Shown here piece after piece: positions 19,261 through 28,276 of a DNA stretch of 28,276 nucleotides. The translations under genes and the position numbers were made by a program. Numbering within the stretch: the stretch's first letter is position 1; every line of letters starts with the position of its first letter. The notes below the pieces were generated by a model. That model did no database searches, was not told the DNA's origin, and saw only the letters and a program-made list of their open reading frames with translations. The stretch is from positions 1-28,276 of the forward strand of contig JBBPSI010000286.1 of NCBI GenBank assembly GCA_038093515.1, given 5' to 3'. This DNA comes from Butyriboletus loyo (Eukaryota > Basidiomycota > Agaricomycetes > Boletales > Boletaceae).

Positions 19261-22200
19261 ATGGCCAAGTGTCGTAGAACACGAACACGTCGAGCTGCCT
19301 GGCTGGCCTTTGGGCTCGTCGCGCTAGCCGCATCTTCTGTCTCCGCACAACCAGAAGCATCGCTTTCTGTTCGAGGCGTAAGACAGGCACTCAACGTTCG
19401 TTTTTCCTCCTGACCAATGTGTTCTGTCAGGTACAACCCGACCCCACACCTGGATTCGGTGCCAATAATGTTCATGAGACACCCGTAAGTTCGTTTGTAT
19501 TGCCTTCATATCCCGGTCATTTCTACTTGAGAGTAGAGTATCATTGACCACACCACTCTACAGTCACCCCGACGCTCACTGGCGGATGCTGAACAGGCAA
19601 CCGAAGGTCTGATTCCTGTCCGCTGAAATTGCATGCGACCGTTAACATTTGAACAGCTACCCATGCCTTCAAGCTTGCAATGATAACGCTCTCCAATCTC
19701 ACCGCACATCCAGCACCATATGACCATGACCCATTCTCACAATCAAGCATCTCACAAGCAACCTCGTTTCTCTCATCCTATCTACCTAGCGCTCAGGGTC
19801 AAGGACCTGTCGGTAGTGCCATCCGTATAGCGATCAAGCTTCGTCAAAAACTTTCTCCTTTTCAGATTTTCTCTTGGACAAATAGTTCGGCCGCAGCCGC
19901 ACGAAAAAAGGATGAGGAGTTACACGGTAAAGCGATCAAGGTGATTGATTTACTTCAGTATTCCGCCGAGCTTGGAAATCCGGATGCACTGTACACCCTG
20001 GCTCGTATGTCCCTGGTACGTTCTTTTCATTGGATGTCGTGTTTGCGTTGAGGGAACGTTCTTCATAGTTCCCCCCAAATATCTACTTTACGTCGGATCC
20101 CAAGCTTGCCTACTCGTATTTTTCTACACACGCGTCTTTGACTGGAAACGCATCCTCGCAGGCAGTCCTAGCGTTTTTTTACGCCACAGGTTACGCAGAC
20201 ACGGTACCGGTGGATCAGGCCAAAGCTATGTTGTATTACACTTTTGCCGCACAGGGAGGAGACAAAGGGGCGCAAATGGCACTCGCGTACCGTTATTGGA
20301 GTGGGATCAGTACATTGGAAGACTGTTCTCGAGCTGTGGAATGGTATGAAGCAGCTGCTGATACCGGTAAACTTCCGACCTGTGCCGTGTGGTTCGTACG
20401 ATCCATTGACGTGTGTTGACAGCCATGGAGATGTTCTTGTCAGGCCCTCCCGGGGGTCTTACCTTGCCCTACACGAATACACGACTCTCCGATTTGGACG
20501 GGGGGGTGTACGGACCAGGTGCCAGCATTGCATCCACAGGGCTCAATGCCGTGAAGCCAGCTGTAAAAGCAGGTTTTGCTCAAGCCGCAGGTGAAACATG
20601 GGAGGATCTTCTCGAGTACTACATGGTACGTGTTTTATGCCATGCCGCCAAGTGTTTCGATTCATTTTGTCGTCGTTAGTTCAACGCCGATCGCGGCGAA
20701 ATGGACTTTGCGTACAAACTTGGCAAGATCTTCTATCAAGGGAGTATCTATGCGAGCCCGGGTGGGATCGGGTCTGGTTCTGAGGGTGTCGGGCGCATCG
20801 GTCAAGATTTCAATCTCGCTCGATCCTACTTTCTCAACATTGCGCGCCAAGTCTGGCCTCGCGATCCACTTAGTCCGCTTCAGCACAGCGCCCTGAATGA
20901 CAAGGCTGAGGGTGTCACCCAACCTGGGTGGGCAGCGAAGAGTGCTGCTTACTTGGGAAGGATGTACATGCGTGGGGAGGGTGTGAAGCGGGACTATGAG
21001 ATGGCGATGTTGTGGTTTGAGCGCGGAGCGGAGTATGGTGATCGCGAATGTCATCATGGATTGGGTATCATGTGGCGAGACGGCTTGGTTAAGGGTCGCC
21101 AAGATATTAGCAAGGCGATGGCATACTTTTCGCATGCGGCGGGGCAAGAATTAGCAGAAGCGCTCGTCAACATTGGGAAATACCAATATAGTACGTGCAT
21201 GCGAGATATTTTCGAATTGAACGATCTCATGTTCCATGCAAGGCAGAGGCGAGATCAAGTTGGCAGGGACTTACTTTGAGACAGCCATTCGTTACGGATC
21301 TCCGTTTGAAGCTCACTTTTACCTCGCCAAGATCCATACGATGAATATGCATACTGCTGGACTTCCCCAAGGCTATGCGGCCGGTTCGTGCGCGAATGCT
21401 GTTTCGTTTTACAAGCTTGTCGCGGAGCGTGGGGTTTGGGATGAGGACCTCGTCGACGATGCCGAGTTTGCCTGGAGCAGCGGAACCGCGCGTGGTAAAG
21501 AGATGGCCATCCTCAAATGGTGGATCGCAGCGGAGAGAGGTTCAGAAGTGGCCCAGAACAATCTCGCGTATGTCTTGGACCAAGGTCAATTCAAACATTG
21601 CATCCATCGACTGTGCGTTGGGGCTGACGTATCGTGTGTACTTTATAGATAGAAGCATTTTGCGTCTGACACGCTTCGCTCCCATCGAAGCATCCAACGA
21701 CACTGCACGACTTGTGTTGACCCAATGGACGCGCTCCGCTGCGCAGCGTAACATTGACTCGTTGGTCAAAGTTGGAGACTATTACTACCATGGGCTCGGT
21801 GTGCCAGACGAACCAGAATCGGTTCGTTGGGAGAAAGCGGCCAAGTACTATCAGAGTGCAGCGGACACGCAGCTGAGCGCGCTCGCGATGTGGAACCTGG
21901 GATGGATGTACGAAAACGGTGTGGGTGTACCTCAGGTGAGTATTGATGCTCGGGAGACCAAGCCAGATTCACACCGATCTTCCCTGTAGGATTTCTATCT
22001 CGCAAAGCGACATTATGATCAAGCGTTGGAAACAAATAGCGAAGCGTACCTTCCCGTGTTGTTATCCCTGATCAAATTGTATGCCAAAAGCGTTTGGCAT
22101 ACGTTACAGGGTGGACAAAATGGTCTTTCTCTGTGGGAGTACGACGAAGATAAATGTACTGATCCTTTTACGCTACTTTGCCGGTCCTAGCACTGACAAT

Positions 22201-22797
22201 CATACACTCGTAGTGTCCATCACGGAGAGGACGAACTTGAACCGGGAAATTGATGCTTCTTCGGCACAACCCGATCCCAAGAAGGATGAACGAGATATAT
22301 CTACCGCCGATGATATAGATGACGGGTTCCGGGATGACGGCTCATGGTACATCGGGAAAGCCAGAGACGAGTTTCACAGACGCCGGACAGCCGAAGCCCG
22401 TCGCGAAGAAGAAGAGGATCCCGTCCAGGTCTGTTGAATATATTATCACACAGATCGTCTCGGCTGACGAAGACCGTGCTCTTTATTTCAGTGGGCAAGG
22501 GACAGGAGGAACGCCGAGAACGAGCGGGACGGTGACTTTGGCCCTGAAGACTACTTTGATGCGGCGTTGCGGGGTGGGCACCGGGGCGAAGAGGTCGTGG
22601 ACGAGTTTGCGGAGACGATGTTGCTTGTGGGTCTGTGCGTGGTCGTTGCGATCTTGATCTACGTCCGGACTCGGATCATGGAGCGCGCGCGGCGAGAACA
22701 TGAGCAACAACAACAACCCGGAGACCAGCGACAGAATTTGGGGGTTTTTCCTCCGCCTGGTGACCCTGCACGACAGGATTGGTTGATTTGGCGATGA
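19261..22797 (+). CDS. HRD3: HRD3/SEL1L, ERAD ubiquitin-ligase adaptor with Sel1 repeats
   Basis: Twelve exons: 19261-19377, 19431-19484, 19564-19606, 19657-20015, 20069-20366, 20423-20625, 20680-21190, 21243-21584, 21649-21935, 21990-22155, 22214-22428 and 22492-22797. All phases fit, giving 966 aa. Residues 1-29 are a signal peptide (basic start, hydrophobic core, SVSA before the cut). The lumenal part has many Sel1-like repeats, for example NPDALYTLARMSL, AKSAAYLGRMYMRGEGV, AMLWFERGAEYGD, SEVAQNNLAYVLD and LSALAMWNLGWMYENGVGV. Near the C-terminus one membrane helix (about 907-926, MLLVGLCVVVAILIYV) precedes a basic/Gln-rich cytosolic tail. This is the Hrd3/SEL1L layout: a partner of the Hrd1 ligase in the ER membrane that recruits misfolded proteins for degradation. 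Yeast Hrd3 is 833 aa. The intron after DEDK uses the second of two acceptors, because the first leads to a stop. Confidence 0.92.
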
Positions 22798-23049
22798 TGT
22801 ATATGTAGGGCCAGTAAGTTACGCTCCAAGCCTTGTTTGGTCGTGCTTGGTGAGTTTGTTGAGTGGTTCGTGTTGGTGCGGCACGCTCGACGACGACGAC
22901 GTTAAGCTGCTTCAAGTACTGTCCATACGCGCTGTAAACCCACAACTACGCCCTCACGAGGCTCGGACATAAGGTCATTCACATACACACTACCCGAGCG
23001 TGCCCTGGTTCCCGAACGTTTCCGCGTTTGCTCCACACGAGAGAACACG

Positions 23050-23993
23050 ATGAGCCTCGACCTCGAAGCGCTCGAAGAGCCCATCACACGTATTCTCACC
23101 GCGCCCGGTACAGATCTCTCCACCATTAGCGCAAAACGCGTGCGCAAAGCGCTTCTTGGGGACCCGCGGTATACATACCTGGGGCTGACACCCGAGGTAG
23201 TGAAGACGCGGCGGGCGGACGTGGATCAGGTTATTGCTCGGATATTCGAGGACGTTAATCAGGCTGCGTCGAAGCGGAAACGAGAGGAGGATGACGAAGA
23301 GGACGGGGACGGGGACGGGGACGGGGACGGGGGTGATGAAGTGAGCGGGGGAGGGGGAGAGGAACGGCTGCCTACTGAGCCGAGTGAAGACGGGGTAGTC
23401 AAGTCACGAAAGAAGAAAAAGGTCAAGAAGAGCGTGGAGGAGAGCGATGCGGCGTTGGCACGCAAGTTGTCGACGGAGATCAACAGTCGGTCGCGACGGG
23501 GTGCTTCGTTGGCTGCTGGCGCGTCGACCCCGCGGAAAGCGAAGCGAAAGCCGAAGAAGAGTACTGAGGTGGTCGGTTCGGCGGACGAGGACGATGAGGA
23601 CGGGGAGGCCAAGCCGAAGAAGCGGGGTGCTGCCAAGGGTGGGTTCGCAAAAGAATACACGCTCAGGTGACGCGATGGATCGAGTTTGCACGCGACGTGC
23701 TGCGTCTGATCGTTTTGTTTGTTTTGTTTAGTGCGCCACTGTCGGCGGTGCTCGAGGTGGAGAAGCTCTCTCGTCCACAAGTCGTGAAGAAGTTGTGGGA
23801 GTATATCCGTCAGCACGAGCTTCAGAATCCTTCGAACAAGAAGGAGATTATTTGTGACGACGCGTTCCGTGCTGTCTTTGCTGTAGACAAGATCGACATG
23901 TTCCGGATGAATAAAGTACTGGGACAGTACGTAGGCTCGCGTTGATGGCGATTTTCTCGCTCACTTTTTTGCAGGCATCTTCACGAGGGGTAA
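23050..23993 (+). CDS. DEK_C and SWIB domain protein (Uaf30/Tri1-like)
   Basis: Three exons, 23050-23666, 23732-23926 and 23975-23993, give 276 aa. Residues about 8-70 (PITRILTAPGTDLSTISAKRV to DVDQVIARIFEDV) form a DEK C-terminal-type helical domain. Residues 75-200 are a highly charged linker with DGDGDGDGDG, KKKKVKK and KRKPKK segments, likely nuclear targeting. From about 203, TLRSAPLSAVLEVEKLSR, VVKKLWEYIRQHELQ and MFRMNKVLGQHL define a SWIB/MDM2 domain. The domain order matches yeast Uaf30 (rDNA upstream activating factor subunit) and its paralogue Tri1, which act in RNA polymerase I transcription or chromatin. The last exon adds only the final residues HLHEG. The gene is convergent with the SAP-repeat gene downstream. 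Confidence 0.9.
23302..23331 (+). repeat. (GACGGG)5 hexamer repeat inside the SWIB gene
   Basis: Five perfect copies of GACGGG encode the alternating Asp-Gly run of the linker. The repeat is in frame, so length changes by whole units would alter only the linker. Confidence 0.9.
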
Positions 23994-24266
23994 TGGCAGT
24001 GGAGTTGTACGATCTATCTGCTGGGTACCTTCTTCAATCAATCATTTGTTTCACTGGGCATTCTGCAGGGCTGTATGGGATCTTTGTTCAAGAACAGGGT
24101 GTACTCTCACCGACTGTACTATCCTGTAAGTACATTGCAAGACTAAACCCTAGCGGCACTGGCATTGGGTGTATGCATATTTACAGAGGTAGTAAGCAGT
24201 CTTTAGATATAACCAATGGTGTCTGCTTGGAAAGTGAGGAAGAGTCTAAACTATTTGATTGGTTCG

Positions 24267-25514
24267 CTAGTTCAAATTCTGAAGCTTCATCCACTCCTTG
24301 TCAGTCGCCTTGAAGTCGACTCCTTTCTTCTTCCACCATTGCCTCGCCTTGTCCCCACCTCCAATAGCGTCTTCCAAGGCTTCCTCGATGTCGCACATCC
24401 GATACTGGATAGGAAGCCCACTCTTATCCCACCATTCAAGCACTTCGCTGCGGTTATGACGCGTCGCTCCGGAGAGAGCCTCCCCGTCGAAAGCCACCTG
24501 CAGTCCACTGCCCAACCACCATCCCAAAACATCAACCTTGCCGACACAACTTGCGTGTTGCATCACGTGGCGATCGTATTGGTACTCGAGCTGTGACGTC
24601 GCCCACCATTCGAGCACGTTGACATGCCCAGCCGCACTTGCCATGTCCATGACACGACCGATCTTGAGAGGCAAGCCATTCTGCAGATGTTGTCGCTTCC
24701 ACCAGTCAAGGACGGTCACGTGATTCTTTGAGCTCGCCTGTTCCAGAGCGGCTTCGGTATATTCAAGGGGGATATCAGAAGCGGCCCACCAGTCGAGGGA
24801 GGCAATTTTGCCGTGGCGCGAGGCGGTGTCTATGGCCTCGGCGATAGTGCCTTTTTTAGGGGGGAGAACCAACTCGGGATGTTGCTCGAAACCATGCTTC
24901 CACCATGCAAGCACAGCGATGCGACCGTGCTTAGATGCTGTAATCGGAATCAAGTCGTCCCGGAAGACAGATAAAAAGACGGGGCGGTGTTGCGTGAGTA
25001 AGAATACGAGCACGTTGATGTACCCAAAGGAGACGGCGGCAGCAGCACCGAGTCGTGTAGGAGGGTTGAGGGAAGGATCGGAGGCACGAATGAGGGGCAC
25101 GGAACCGGTGAGCATGGCGAGGTCAGTAGCGCATGCGGTGCTCCACTCGTGGGGTACTGGCAAAGAAGTAGGTACTCCGAGGGCACGACAGAGGGGCCAG
25201 TTGCCTAGATGGTCCAAGATGTCTGCCAGAATCTCGACTGGGAGATCCGGTGTGCGCGATCGCAGCGACGAGTCCGAGTCCGGATTGGTATCTTCGACAG
25301 AACTGGAAGATAATAGACTTTCTGCCGAGGCGGATGGGAAGTGATACGTGTGGAAGTCATGTTTTGCTAGTCGTGATACCAGCGCTGAATCTGCGCCAGA
25401 TGTGGGCAAGTTGCGAACTTTGAGGAAGAGAACTAATTCTTGGTGGGTGAGTTTGGCGTAAGCGCCATACACGATGCTCAGCGGTCTGTCATAGCTCTGA
25501 TGGAGCGGTGCCAT
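24267..25514 (-). CDS. SAP-like / F-box-like protein with seven 'VLxWW' ankyrin-like repeats
   Basis: This is a single exon of 415 aa. The start is set at ATG 25514 (MAPLHQSYDRPLS), because the 52 upstream in-frame codons look unlike protein and precede the SAP-like segment. Residues about 21-53 (KLTHQELVLFLKVRNLP.. ALVSRLAKHDF) resemble a SAP DNA-binding helix pair. Residues 91-105 (LPVEILADILDHLG) look like the start of an F-box. The rest has about seven units of roughly 35-45 residues ending AS..G.V.VLDWW (ASKHGRIAVLAWW, ASRHGKIASLDWW, ASAAGHVNVLEWW, ASCVGKVDVLGWW and others). The repeats resemble degenerate ankyrin repeats with a fixed double Trp. An F-box plus repeat layout would suit a substrate receptor of an SCF ubiquitin ligase, but this is inference. 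No intron is needed. Confidence 0.75.
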   Translation of the reverse strand: MAPLHQSYDRPLSIVYGAYAKLTHQELVLFLKVRNLPTSGADSALVSRLAKHDFHTYHFPSASAESLLSSSSVEDTNPDSDSSLRSRTPDLPVEILADILDHLGNWPLCRALGVPTSLPVPHEWSTACATDLAMLTGSVPLIRASDPSLNPPTRLGAAAAVSFGYINVLVFLLTQHRPVFLSVFRDDLIPITASKHGRIAVLAWWKHGFEQHPELVLPPKKGTIAEAIDTASRHGKIASLDWWAASDIPLEYTEAALEQASSKNHVTVLDWWKRQHLQNGLPLKIGRVMDMASAAGHVNVLEWWATSQLEYQYDRHVMQHASCVGKVDVLGWWLGSGLQVAFDGEALSGATRHNRSEVLEWWDKSGLPIQYRMCDIEEALEDAIGGGDKARQWWKKKGVDFKATDKEWMKLQNLN

Positions 25515-26719
25515 TAAGTGTGAGATCTGAAGGGCAACAAATGGAGTTGCCACGTACCGCCATATGCAGAACAAATCGTAGTGGGTCCTAATAATGAGCC
25601 AGTGGGAATCTCTCACACGCTGCGATCCCCTCCGACGTGTCACGTGCTCAAAACACATGAAAGTTTTCATTTTGGCTTTTCACTTTTCATCTTCTGTCAC
25701 TTTCAGTGGCGCTACTCCACCCAAGTCATAGCCGAACCCGGGGCTCAAGTCGTCCAATCAGAAATCTGCGGTAGAGTAGTCAAGCGATAACGTTACTCCC
25801 AATAGTACAGCCCGGACATGGCGCTCACAAGGATCTGATGCGACTGTGTGAATGTGCCCAACAATGCCCGCGCAGGTTTTGGGTGCAGTGCGCTCGTGGG
25901 CATGGTTGCGCCTTCATGGCCAAAGGTCAGCGACAGATACGGTCTGCGTCATACCAGTAACTCCGTTTCTCCGATCGGCATCAGCGGTCGCCGTACCATA
26001 TGTCACGTCTTTCTGACAGATCAGGCTGGTCAGTGACGCTATCTGCGAGGTCACGTTCAAAGGTAGGATCCTACCTTCTTACGGGTCTCCAAGACTCCGT
26101 TGTCCTGCGCTCCATGTGACACTGAGCGGTGAACAAGGAGTCCAGGAAGATACATGGGTGGTTAGTCCTGTTCGCGGGTGTGCCCAGCAAGACCGCAGAG
26201 TTGCTGTGCGAGCGGCACTGGGTTTATGGTGCCTAGCCTGAGTTTGAAAACCTAGTCCGTTTGACATTTCCCATACAGTAGTGTTTAGTGTACAAAAGTG
26301 TAGCACGCCTCAGTTTCAAAACCTAGCTTGGTTTACACTAACAGTCCCCTCCGGGCCGCAATTAATGAAATACTTTAATCAATATTTTGGCCGGCCATAC
26401 CGACCATTAGCTAAGTACCGTGCGAGTGCTGCAGTACTTAGGGGCAGTATTTCCAAACTGAGTAACATAGATGCATCTGGGTGGATTCCACATCAGACCT
26501 TATTGTCACCCAAGTCCATTGACAATCAGTGCCAACAATCAAGCATGCATCCACAGCATGTAGTTTAGGTCCACTACGACCTTGATGACACCTGATAATT
26601 CCATATACACTCAAACAGACATGTCACAATACACAAGAATTGTGAACATAGTTGTACATTGGTTGCTTGTTTTACTTCAACCATCCTTCTTTCTCATACT
26701 GCCATACTTCCAGAAAAAC
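25515..26719. other. Intergenic with a degenerate direct/inverted repeat
   Basis: No gene was recognised. Near the start is a promoter-like stretch of TTTTCA/TTTCAC words (25665-25705). At 26236 and 26307 a ~30-base sequence occurs twice in the same orientation (GCCTgAGTTTgAAAACCTAG / GCCTcAGTTTcAAAACCTAG). The second copy is enclosed by the inverted pair TTAGTGTA (26285-26292) and TACACTAA (26334-26341). These look like the remains of a small mobile element. Base composition changes towards CpG-poor DNA after about 26430. Confidence 0.45.
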
Positions 26720-28276
26720 ATGTCCAATTCCAAGTACAGCAAGGCTGCCAAGGTGGTAGTTCCTGTCCATACCATAAGCAACCCTTCCCCTCCCAAAAGG
26801 TCTGCCTCCAATAGATACCCAGGCCAGATGCATACTTGCACTCCAGTAGATGAAGCTATTGCCTACAAGCTGGCCAAGGCACAATACCTCATGCATGACC
26901 TCGCTGACCACATTTTGGGACACATAGTGTTGACTGAGTGGCAGTGGATATCTTACACCAATTCATCCATGATGGGGTCATTCAAGTTCTCAAAGGGATG
27001 GGCCCTTGTCACAACAACAATCCCAAGGTTCCCCTCAATCCAAACTCCAATGAGGTTCAAATGGCCATTCAGCAGGCATTTGAGAAGGCTGATAGGCACA
27101 ACTGCATCAAATTGGATATAGAAGGTAATTGTGAGGAGCTGGAATCATTGTCTACTGATGTGAAGGGAAAGGGAAAGCAGAAAATGAAAATGCACTTATT
27201 CAGGTGGACCACATTCCCCACAGAACCTCTCTGTGAGGGTGGGCTTGTGTCATTCCTCAATAACATCACTGATTGTGCCTTCTTTTTCGTGAAGCCAAAG
27301 CTTGCCATCAACAAACCCAATTTGCACCATCGTTTTGCAGCATCTGAGGACAAGAATTGTGCTATACTGCTATCATACAAACCAGATGGAGAGGATATGT
27401 GACCTGACTTCCTTTTGTTACCCATCAAAGTGTTCACGGATGACTTCAAGATCATTGATCCAAGGTATGTGAACTTCACAGCTTCATGTCTGGTTGGTGA
27501 GTCAAAGAACAAGGACCTGGTGGTGGGTATCAAACAGATGCAGCAGTATGTGCAGGGCTTGAAATGTGTGCAGCCATGGGTCTATTATGTGCTCGGGATG
27601 ATAATCACAAAGGACAAGGCAGTATTCTTGCATGGAGAGGGTAGTGGGACAGAATGCCTCAAGCTGATGCTCAGGGATGGTCATGGTCACATTGAGTTCA
27701 TATGGATCCTGCTTGGTCTTGCATTGGTGAACAAGGTCGACCTGGGCCATAATTCAGACATGGTGGTGAAAGGGAAGCAACAGGCCTGCACTGCTAAAAA
27801 CATTGCCCACCACTCGGCGGCATCAAACATGGCAACTTCAAAGGCTATGTCACAGCAGATTAAGCAAGGTCAGGTGTATTCAGTGCCAGATCCTCTTTCA
27901 TGAATAGCAATATCCCAAGCTGGATCTTGACTCCACAGTACTTTGACTACTCTATGCCAGTGCACTATCACATCCTCCTCAATGTCCTCAAAGAGGGTTC
28001 ACTCTGAAATTGCAGATGACAGTGACAAGAGAATGTGATGGAAGGAACCTAGGATTGGGGAGAGCCTTGCTGATGAAGTAAATCAATTTGTGTTCTACCC
28101 AGTTGCTGTGTATGGGTATGAATGCTTTGGGATCTTGTTTATGGCCAGCTCAATTTGTGGAAGGGTAACAATGGTATTCTGTGTTGTGGATCTCAAGGAC
28201 AAAGACAAACTACTGGCATTGAAAATGGCATGGCAAGATCTCAGGTGTGTGGCAGAGTAAGATGTAGTGATGGAAA
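26720..28276 (+). pseudogene. Decayed FunK1-type fungal kinase gene, cut by the window edge
   Basis: One protein can be followed through several frames. It begins MSNSKYSKAAKVVVPVHT at 26720 and runs to about 26935. After a frameshift it continues from 26938 (AVDILHQFIHDGVIQVL), meets TGA at 27400-27402, and resumes in the same frame (PDFLLLPIKVFTDDFKIIDP). There are frameshifts near 27897 and 28004, a TGA at 28036-28038 and a TAA at 28258-28260. The last part has a kinase N-lobe pattern: GRVTMVFCVVDLKD, then LALKMAWQDL with a candidate catalytic Lys codon at 28222-28224, and an acidic residue in CVAE. This arrangement (long N-terminal region, GR.T.V, K..W) fits the FunK1 (fungal-specific protein kinase) family expanded in Agaricomycetes. 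The C-lobe would lie beyond the window. At least six lesions make function very unlikely. Confidence 0.7.

Noticed and set aside
25515..25670. 52-residue N-terminal extension of the SAP-repeat protein
   Set aside because: The frame is open, but the sequence is rich in His/Arg/Cys with no similarity to a domain, and it would overlap the promoter. The ATG at 25514 just ahead of the SAP-like part is a better start.
1..28276. Search for tRNA and rRNA genes
   Set aside because: No TTCGANNC box with a matching A-box and acceptor stem, and no conserved rRNA stretch, was seen by eye on either strand. A covariance-model scan would be decisive.
1..28276. A new multi-gene defence or biosynthetic system
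   Set aside because: The recognised genes are unrelated housekeeping functions with individual promoters. No backbone biosynthetic enzyme, nuclease-effector pair or co-oriented cluster is present.

Overview
The window is nuclear DNA of a filamentous basidiomycete, most likely an Agaricomycete. Every recognisable gene is cut by many short introns (mostly 45-65 nt, GT..AG, with CTGAC/CTAAT-type branch sites), there are no bacterial-style operons, and the right edge holds a relic of what looks like the fungal FunK1 kinase family. Gene models were spliced by hand. A splice was accepted only when the reading frame was preserved and, where the family was recognised, when the joined protein matched it. 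The species cannot be named from the sequence.

Left part (1-10.8 kb) is gene-poor. It carries four copies of a ~110-bp inverted-repeat element (MITE). Two of these copies bracket an unrecognised multi-exon minus-strand gene (about 3340-4775). Next come a minus-strand gene resembling the chorismate-lyase/DUF98 superfamily (6200-6998) and a clear FCF1 gene (7961-8800), encoding the PIN-domain rRNA-processing factor. About 2 kb follows without a recognised gene.

Centre (10.8-15.6 kb): a BLES03/DUF1917 (eIF4E-like fold) gene with an unexplained in-frame TAG, convergent with a PTAR1-like prenyltransferase-alpha-repeat gene. That gene shares a 410-bp divergent promoter region with a family-49 glycosyltransferase (Golgi type II membrane enzyme).

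16.07-17.28 kb is a 1209-bp non-autonomous hAT-like transposon with 11-bp inverted ends, an 8-bp target duplication and an internal 168-bp tandem repeat. It is followed by a C2H2-like zinc-finger gene with a TATA box (17878-18812).

19.2-25.5 kb is the gene-dense part: a 12-exon HRD3/SEL1L gene of ER-associated degradation (966 aa), a DEK_C+SWIB chromatin/rDNA-type protein, and a convergent SAP + 'VLxWW' repeat protein.

The right edge (26.7-28.3 kb) is a decaying FunK1-type kinase pseudogene with strong CpG depletion, cut off by the window end.

The intact genes are housekeeping functions (ribosome biogenesis, ERAD, glycosylation, prenylation-like, chromatin) with no evident shared pathway. 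I found no convincing new multi-gene system. The most unusual items are the transposon structures, the BLES03 stop codon, the CpG-depleted relic and the WW-repeat protein.
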